A DNA stretch of 9,874 nucleotides from Bacteroidales bacterium UBA7574. GTDB taxonomy: Bacteria; Bacteroidota; Bacteroidia; Bacteroidales; Paludibacteraceae. The notes beneath the pieces are model-generated. The model saw nothing but the letters and a program-made list of their open reading frames with translations, made no database searches and had not been told where the DNA came from. This document shows, piece by piece, positions 7,054-9,874 of this stretch. The stretch spans positions 1-9,874 of the forward strand of contig DLLA01000036.1 in NCBI GenBank assembly GCA_002479035.1, written 5' to 3'. The stretch's first letter is position 1, and every line of letters begins with the position of its first letter. Made by a program: the position numbers and the translations under genes.

Positions 7054-8421
7054 TCAGCGAATCATGTCGCAGCCCATGTAGGGTTGCAGGGCGGCAGGGA
7101 TACGGATACCCTCTTCCGTCTGGTTGTTCTCCAAGATGGCGGCTACGATACGCGGCAGGGCAAGAGCCGAGCCGTTGAGCGTATGGCAAAGGGTGACTTT
7201 CTTGTCCTCTGCACGGCGGTAACGGCAATGGAGACGGTTCGCCTGATAGGTGTCAAAGTTAGATGTAGAGGACACCTCCAACCAACGGTGCTGCGCCTCG
7301 GAGTACACCTCAAAGTCGTAGCAGAGTGCCGCCGTAAAACTGATGTCCCCGCCACAGAGACGGAGAATACGGTAGGGCAGTTCGAGTTTCTTGAGCAGTC
7401 CTTCTACGTGGTCGAGCATCTCCTGATGCGAGATAGCCGAATGCTCGGGTGTGTCGATGCGCACAATCTCAATCTTGCTGAACTCGTGGAGACGGTTCAG
7501 ACCGCGGACGTCCTTGCCATAGGAACCTGCCTCGCGGCGGAAGCACTCGGTATAGGCGTAGTTCTTGATAGGCAGTTGGCTCTCATCGAGTATCTCGTCG
7601 CGGTAGAGGTTGGTGACAGGCACTTCGGCTGTGGGTATGAGGTAGAGGTCGTCCACTTCGCAATGGTACATCTGTCCCTCTTTATCAGGCAGTTGCCCTG
7701 TGCCGTAGCCGCTGGCTGCATTCACCACCGTAGGGGGCATGATTTCGGTATAGCCCGCCTTGGCAGCCTCTGCGAGGAAGAAATTGATGAGGGCGCGTTG
7801 CAGGCGCGCACCCTGACCTATATATACAGGGAAGCCTGCGCCCGAAATCTTCACACCGAGGTCGAAGTCGATGAGGTTGTACTTCTTAGCTAGTTCCCAG
7901 TGTGGCAGTTTCTCGCTGTCGGCAATACGCTGTTGCGCGATAGCCTCGTCGGCATCGGCAGGCCAGTCGCGGAGTGCCACGGGCTTACCCGCAGCCAAGG
8001 AGTCGATGACGGCTTGGTTAGGCCAGTTGCCCATCTTGACAGCGAGGTTGTCTTCCGCGCCGTTGCCTTCGGGTACGATGTCGTAAGGCACATTGGGGAT
8101 AGTGAGGAGCAGATTGGTGAGGGATGTTTCCGCTTCTGCCATCTCGTGGTCGTAGGTGGCAATGTCCTGTTTGAGGGTGCCGGTCTGCGCCTTGGCTGCT
8201 TCCGCTTCCTCGCGCTTGCCCTGTGCCATAAGGGCTCCGATAGACTTGGATATCTTGTTCATCTCTGCCGCAGCAGCGTCTTTCTTCTGTTGGGCAGTCT
8301 TGCGGGTAGTGTCAAGAGCAATGGCTTGCTCTATCGCGTCGCGGGCTCCCGCAAAGTGCTTCTTTTCGAGACCGGCAATGATATGCTCGCGGTCGTCGTA
8401 GATTTGTTTGAGGGTCAACAT
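7054..8421 (-). CDS. serS: Serine--tRNA ligase
   Basis: Charges tRNA(Ser) with serine in the cytoplasm; a class II synthetase. Residues 1-115 form the N-terminal coiled-coil arm rich in Ala/Glu/Lys that binds the long variable arm of tRNA(Ser). The catalytic core carries motif 2 (FRREAGSYGKD, 294-304) and motif 3 (GSALALPR, 417-424), with the serine-binding TAEVPVTN near 264-271. At 455 aa it is about 30 aa longer than Bacteroidales SerS as I recall it. The excess is a segment at about 133-171, between the arm and PHWELAKKYNLIDF. The ATG at 8421 is the first Met and gives the family start MLTLKQI. It follows the rpmA terminator and an AT-rich tract; no clear promoter consensus was found. It leads the minus-strand series that ends at 4536. 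Confidence 0.97.
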   Translation of the reverse strand: MLTLKQIYDDREHIIAGLEKKHFAGARDAIEQAIALDTTRKTAQQKKDAAAAEMNKISKSIGALMAQGKREEAEAAKAQTGTLKQDIATYDHEMAEAETSLTNLLLTIPNVPYDIVPEGNGAEDNLAVKMGNWPNQAVIDSLAAGKPVALRDWPADADEAIAQQRIADSEKLPHWELAKKYNLIDFDLGVKISGAGFPVYIGQGARLQRALINFFLAEAAKAGYTEIMPPTVVNAASGYGTGQLPDKEGQMYHCEVDDLYLIPTAEVPVTNLYRDEILDESQLPIKNYAYTECFRREAGSYGKDVRGLNRLHEFSKIEIVRIDTPEHSAISHQEMLDHVEGLLKKLELPYRILRLCGGDISFTAALCYDFEVYSEAQHRWLEVSSTSNFDTYQANRLHCRYRRAEDKKVTLCHTLNGSALALPRIVAAILENNQTEEGIRIPAALQPYMGCDMIR

Positions 8422-8425
8422 AGAC

Positions 8426-8459
8426 TAATTTGTAATTAATAATTAGTAATTTGTAATTA
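8426..8459. repeat. Direct 13-bp AT-rich repeat upstream of serS
   Basis: The word taatttgtaatta occurs at 8426-8438 and 8447-8459, 21 bp apart, joined by aataattag. It forms an almost pure A/T leader just ahead of the serS start codon. It may hold the serS promoter, but no TAnnTTTG match is present. Confidence 0.6.
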
Positions 8460-8460
8460 T

Positions 8461-8510
8461 AAAACAACAATTCTCCCACCGAAGAAGCCGAAGCCCTTTC
8501 GGTAGGAGAA
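8461..8510 (-). terminator. Intrinsic terminator of the rplU-rpmA operon
   Basis: TTCTCC-x-ACCGAA (8471-8483) pairs with TTCGGT-x-GGAGAA (8498-8510), 12 bp with one internal mismatch. On the minus strand the stem is followed by TTGTTGTTTT (8470-8461). It lies 23 nt after the rpmA stop and separates the ribosomal-protein operon from serS. Confidence 0.8.
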
Positions 8511-8533
8511 CGTAGTATGTATTCTCTCGCCGA

Positions 8534-8797
8534 TTAAGCCTCAGCAATCGGCTGGATTGAGACGTAGGATTTGTTGTTGCGTTTGCGGGTGAACGTAACT
8601 ACACCATCTACCAATGCATAGAGCGTGTGGTCGCTACCCATACCCATATTCTCGCCGGGGTTGTGGACGGTACCGCGCTGACGAACAATGATGTTGCCTG
8701 CTTTGGCAAATTGACCACCCCAGATTTTAACGCCTAATCGTTTGCTTTCTGATTCACGGCCGTTCTTGGAACTACCGACACCTTTCTTATGTGCCAT
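8534..8797 (-). CDS. rpmA: 50S ribosomal protein bL27
   Basis: An 87-aa ribosomal protein whose N-terminal tail reaches the peptidyl-transferase centre and stabilises tRNA. The whole sequence matches the family: [22 protein letters not shown], then [17 protein letters not shown] and a C-terminal beta domain with [12 protein letters not shown]. It starts at MAHKK directly, with no N-terminal extension of the kind cleaved in Firmicutes. It is the second gene of the rplU-rpmA operon, 36 nt after rplU. It has a Shine-Dalgarno-like AAGGA, which is unusual among the other genes here. Confidence 0.98.
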   Translation of the reverse strand: MAHKKGVGSSKNGRESESKRLGVKIWGGQFAKAGNIIVRQRGTVHNPGENMGMGSDHTLYALVDGVVTFTRKRNNKSYVSIQPIAEA

Positions 8798-8804
8798 AAT
8801 CTTT

Positions 8805-8809
8805 TCCTT
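8805..8809 (-). promoter_or_regulatory. Shine-Dalgarno-like site of rpmA
   Basis: On the minus strand AAGGA lies 7 nt ahead of the rpmA ATG within a purine-rich stretch (AGAAGAAAGGAAAAGATT). Most genes in the window lack such a site, as is usual in Bacteroidetes, so this one may help give the two subunits balanced yields. Confidence 0.6.
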
Positions 8810-8833
8810 TCTTCTACTTTAGTTGGTTAGACA

Positions 8834-9151
8834 TTAAGCCAATACAATCTCCTTAACCACAAGGTTCGTAAGGTCTTGACGATGGCCATTGAGTTTGCGG
8901 TAGCCTTTGCGGCGTTTCTTGTGAAAAACGAGAATCTTCTCGCCACGGCACTCGTTGTCAAGCACTTCGCAAACCACCTTTGCTCCTGCTACTACGGGAG
9001 CACCTACTTTGATTTCGCCGTCGTTGTCCACGAGCAGCACTTTGTCGAACGTTACCGTTGCGCCCTTCTCGGCGTCCATACGGTTCACGAACAGTTTCTT
9101 GCCGGCTTCTACTCTGTACTGAAAGCCTTGCATTTCTACAATTGCGTACAT
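8834..9151 (-). CDS. rplU: 50S ribosomal protein bL21
   Basis: A 105-aa large-subunit protein binding 23S rRNA. Family signatures are present: [20 protein letters not shown] at the start, [14 protein letters not shown] in the middle and the basic C-terminal [18 protein letters not shown]. The ATG at 9151 was preferred over a GTG two codons upstream (9157) because MYAIVE is the conserved start. It leads the rplU-rpmA operon, with a strong promoter about 150 nt upstream and a structured leader. Confidence 0.97.
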   Translation of the reverse strand: MYAIVEMQGFQYRVEAGKKLFVNRMDAEKGATVTFDKVLLVDNDGEIKVGAPVVAGAKVVCEVLDNECRGEKILVFHKKRRKGYRKLNGHRQDLTNLVVKEIVLA

Positions 9152-9167
9152 TATCACAATGGTTTAA

Positions 9168-9290
9168 TTATTCACTCGGTCGGGCGAGGTACTGAGTCCT
9201 CGACGTTGGCACGCCCTGTCTCCTGAACCTTTGCAGGCGTATGTTGACAAGCGTCATCCGTCCCCTCAGCAGTGCTTCTTTGGAGCCCAT
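9168..9290 (-). CDS. Possible 40-aa leader peptide upstream of rplU
   Basis: An open frame starts with ATG about 10 nt after the predicted rplU transcription start and ends with TAA 16 nt before the rplU ATG, filling almost the whole leader. The product would be very basic (eight Arg, one Lys; sequence begins MGSKEALLRGRM and ends TQYLARPSE). The internal IRLQRFRRQG loosely recalls the N-terminus of ribosomal protein bS16, which may be chance. No Shine-Dalgarno site is seen. Being open over 40 codons could occur by chance in GC-rich leader RNA, so coding is uncertain; the frame may only reflect the structured leader. Confidence 0.3.
   Translation of the reverse strand: MGSKEALLRGRMTLVNIRLQRFRRQGVPTSRTQYLARPSE
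9182..9216 (-). promoter_or_regulatory. Hairpin in the rplU mRNA leader
   Basis: In the minus-strand transcript GGGCG (9216-9212) can pair with CGCCC (9186-9182), and within it CGAGG pairs with CCUCG closing an 8-nt ACUCAGUA loop; the two stems compete for one or two bases. About ten unpaired bases (UGCCAACGU) form an internal bulge on the 5' side. The position in a 150-nt ribosomal-protein leader suggests autogenous control by bL21, which is inference. Confidence 0.5.
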
Positions 9291-9306
9291 TAGCCGAAAA
9301 AGCGTG

Positions 9307-9338
9307 CAAAGGTACAACTATTTATTGAGGTGTGCAAA
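9307..9338 (-). promoter_or_regulatory. Bacteroidetes-type promoter of rplU-rpmA
   Basis: On the minus strand TTTG (9338-9335), 20 nt, TACCTTTG (9314-9307): a full match to the consensus. Transcription should start near 9300, giving a leader of about 150 nt before rplU. Confidence 0.85.
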
Positions 9339-9452
9339 TTTTTGCAGAAAAAGTCTCGTTGGCAATCACATAGATACAAGAATCCTGCATATAATCGGGC
9401 ACATTACACAATTGAAAATTGTGTGGGCACACGTGAACAAACTATCAGCAAC
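9339..9452. other. Non-coding spacer between tracrRNA terminator and rplU promoter
   Basis: No gene or promoter consensus is visible. An 8-bp perfect hairpin ACACAATT-GAA-AATTGTGT lies at 9406-9424, with GTGCCC words on both sides in the minus-strand reading. It has no T-tract and its role is unknown. Confidence 0.5.
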
Positions 9453-9480
9453 AAAAAGGGCGAGACAATGTCCCACCCTG
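9453..9480 (-). terminator. Intrinsic terminator of tracrRNA
   Basis: All ten pairs form between AGGGTGGGAC and GTCTCGCCCT (two G-U), with an ATT loop, followed at once by five T. It defines the tracrRNA 3' end and shields the rplU promoter region from read-through. Confidence 0.9.
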
Positions 9481-9530
9481 AATGTTTTCACAACGGAATA
9501 ATCCTTATTGTGTATATCCTTCAGATATTT
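9453..9530 (-). ncRNA. tracrRNA of a type II CRISPR-Cas system
   Basis: The predicted RNA is about 78 nt. Its 5' part (9523-9508, TGAAGGATATACACAA) is an exact complement of repeat bases 2-17, and the next base makes a G-U pair with repeat base 1. Pairing continues beyond one mismatch toward the 5' end. The anti-repeat is followed by AATAAGGATTATTCCGTT, a nexus-like hairpin similar to the AATAAGGCTAGTCCGTT of Streptococcus pyogenes tracrRNA. The 3' end is a 10-bp stem (AGGGTGGGAC / GTCTCGCCCT, loop ATT) with TTTTT. In type II systems tracrRNA pairs with pre-crRNA, allows RNase III processing and anchors the guide to Cas9. The gene has its own promoter and is divergent from the array. Confidence 0.93.
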
Positions 9531-9536
9531 ACGGTG

Positions 9537-9568
9537 CAAAGGTACAACAAATAATCGGTATCTGCAAA
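9537..9568 (-). promoter_or_regulatory. Promoter of the tracrRNA
   Basis: On the minus strand TTTG (9568-9565), 20 nt, TACCTTTG (9544-9537). The predicted start near 9530 places the anti-repeat at the very 5' end of the RNA. The 15-nt core GTTGTACCTTTGCAC is identical to that of the rplU promoter. Confidence 0.85.
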
Positions 9569-9603
9569 TATAATCTGCATTTTTCTTAATGATTTAGAAG
9601 AAA

Positions 9604-9617
9604 GACTTGCGCAAGTC
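9604..9617. promoter_or_regulatory. 14-bp perfect palindrome in the CRISPR leader
   Basis: GACTTGC-GCAAGTC is a perfect inverted repeat and overlaps the upstream element (CTTG, 9606-9609) of the array promoter. A dimeric regulator bound here would block the promoter; no regulator is known from the sequence. A similar ACTTACACAAGT lies at 2057-2068 on the prsW promoter. Confidence 0.5.
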
Positions 9618-9637
9618 AGTGAAATAGAGTAACTTTG
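9606..9637 (+). promoter_or_regulatory. Promoter of the CRISPR array (leader)
   Basis: CTTG (9606-9609), 20 nt, TAACTTTG (9630-9637), a full consensus match on the plus strand. Transcription should start near 9644, so about 56 nt of leader RNA precede the first repeat. The direction agrees with the repeat orientation needed for pairing with the tracrRNA. Confidence 0.82.
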
Positions 9638-9699
9638 CAGTGTTGTTTTGGCTTTGCGTTCTTTGAAATACTGAATCTTGGATATTTTGTATCTGATTT

Positions 9700-9874
9700 G
9701 TTGTGTATATCCTTCAAATTTTGCAATTGATACATTCCTATACAACCATTTTGTCGATGTTTTCGAGCGGAAAAGCGTTGTGTATATCCTTCAAATTTTG
9801 CAATTGATACATTCCTATACAACACACAGGTGTAGCAGACTTTACTAATCTGAGTTGTGTATATCCTTCAAATT
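9700..9874 (+). CRISPR. Type II CRISPR array, leader end, cut by the window edge
   Basis: Identical 47-bp repeats lie at 9700-9746 and 9777-9823, and the first 21 nt of a third at 9854-9874; the period is exactly 77 bp. Spacers are 30 bp each (9747-9776, 9824-9853) and unrelated to each other. Each repeat begins GTTGTGTATATCC and ends CCTATACAAC, giving GTTGT/ACAAC inverted ends. Repeats this long with 30-bp spacers are typical of type II (probably II-C) loci in Bacteroidetes, and the adjacent tracrRNA settles the type. The crRNA would be spacer followed by the repeat's 5' part. These two spacers, next to the leader, should be the newest. No cas gene is in the window. Confidence 0.95.

Noticed and set aside
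7051..7893. 280-codon plus-strand frame
   Set aside because: Antisense to serS, whose motifs 2 and 3 are intact.
9406..9424. Perfect 8-bp hairpin between tracrRNA and rplU as a possible second terminator
   Set aside because: A/T-rich stem with no T-tract after it on either strand; the tracrRNA already has a strong terminator.
9521..9825. Two overlapping minus-strand frames with repeated VSIAKFEGYTQ
   Set aside because: The repeated peptide is only translation of the 47-bp CRISPR repeats; no family resemblance.

Overview
The window looks like a chromosomal piece of a Bacteroidales bacterium, probably Prevotellaceae-like; the genus is not certain. The reasons are promoters of the Bacteroidetes type (TTG or TTTG, 20 nt, TAnnTTTG), mostly absent Shine-Dalgarno sites, families largely confined to the phylum (DUF4294, secreted proteins with a FlgD-like C-terminus), and AT-rich degenerate repeats between genes.

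Layout. Positions 1-235 are non-coding: an AT-rich stretch, an 11-bp tandem repeat, and a hairpin that probably terminates the operon to its right. Positions 236-2007 (minus) carry prsW and holA, translationally coupled through TGATG. A compact divergent promoter region (2036-2107) fires prsW-holA leftward and mrp plus a MATE transporter rightward (2152-4571, overlapping by 28 nt). The MATE gene overlaps tail-to-tail with a minus-strand series (4536-8421): serS, an exported flavin-reductase-like lipoprotein, a DUF4294 protein and a secreted protein with a FlgD-like C-terminal domain. Next come rpmA (bL27) and rplU (bL21) on the minus strand, with their own terminator, promoter and a leader of about 150 nt that holds a hairpin and an unannotated 40-codon ORF.

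The right end (about 9450-9874) is the most interesting part. It holds the start of a type II CRISPR locus: a minus-strand tracrRNA gene with promoter, anti-repeat, nexus-like hairpin and intrinsic terminator; a leader with a plus-strand promoter and a 14-bp palindrome; then 47-bp repeats separated by 30-bp spacers. Two full repeats, two spacers and 21 nt of a third repeat are visible. No cas gene lies in the window, so cas9, cas1 and cas2, if present, should lie further right. The anti-repeat pairs with the repeat over 17 consecutive positions in the orientation a type II system needs, so the RNA parts can be assigned from sequence alone.

Most of the window is housekeeping (replication clamp loading, Fe-S assembly, Ser-tRNA charging, 50S proteins) mixed with envelope proteins. 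The CRISPR locus abuts the ribosomal-protein promoter, separated from it only by the tracrRNA terminator and about 115 nt of non-coding DNA.
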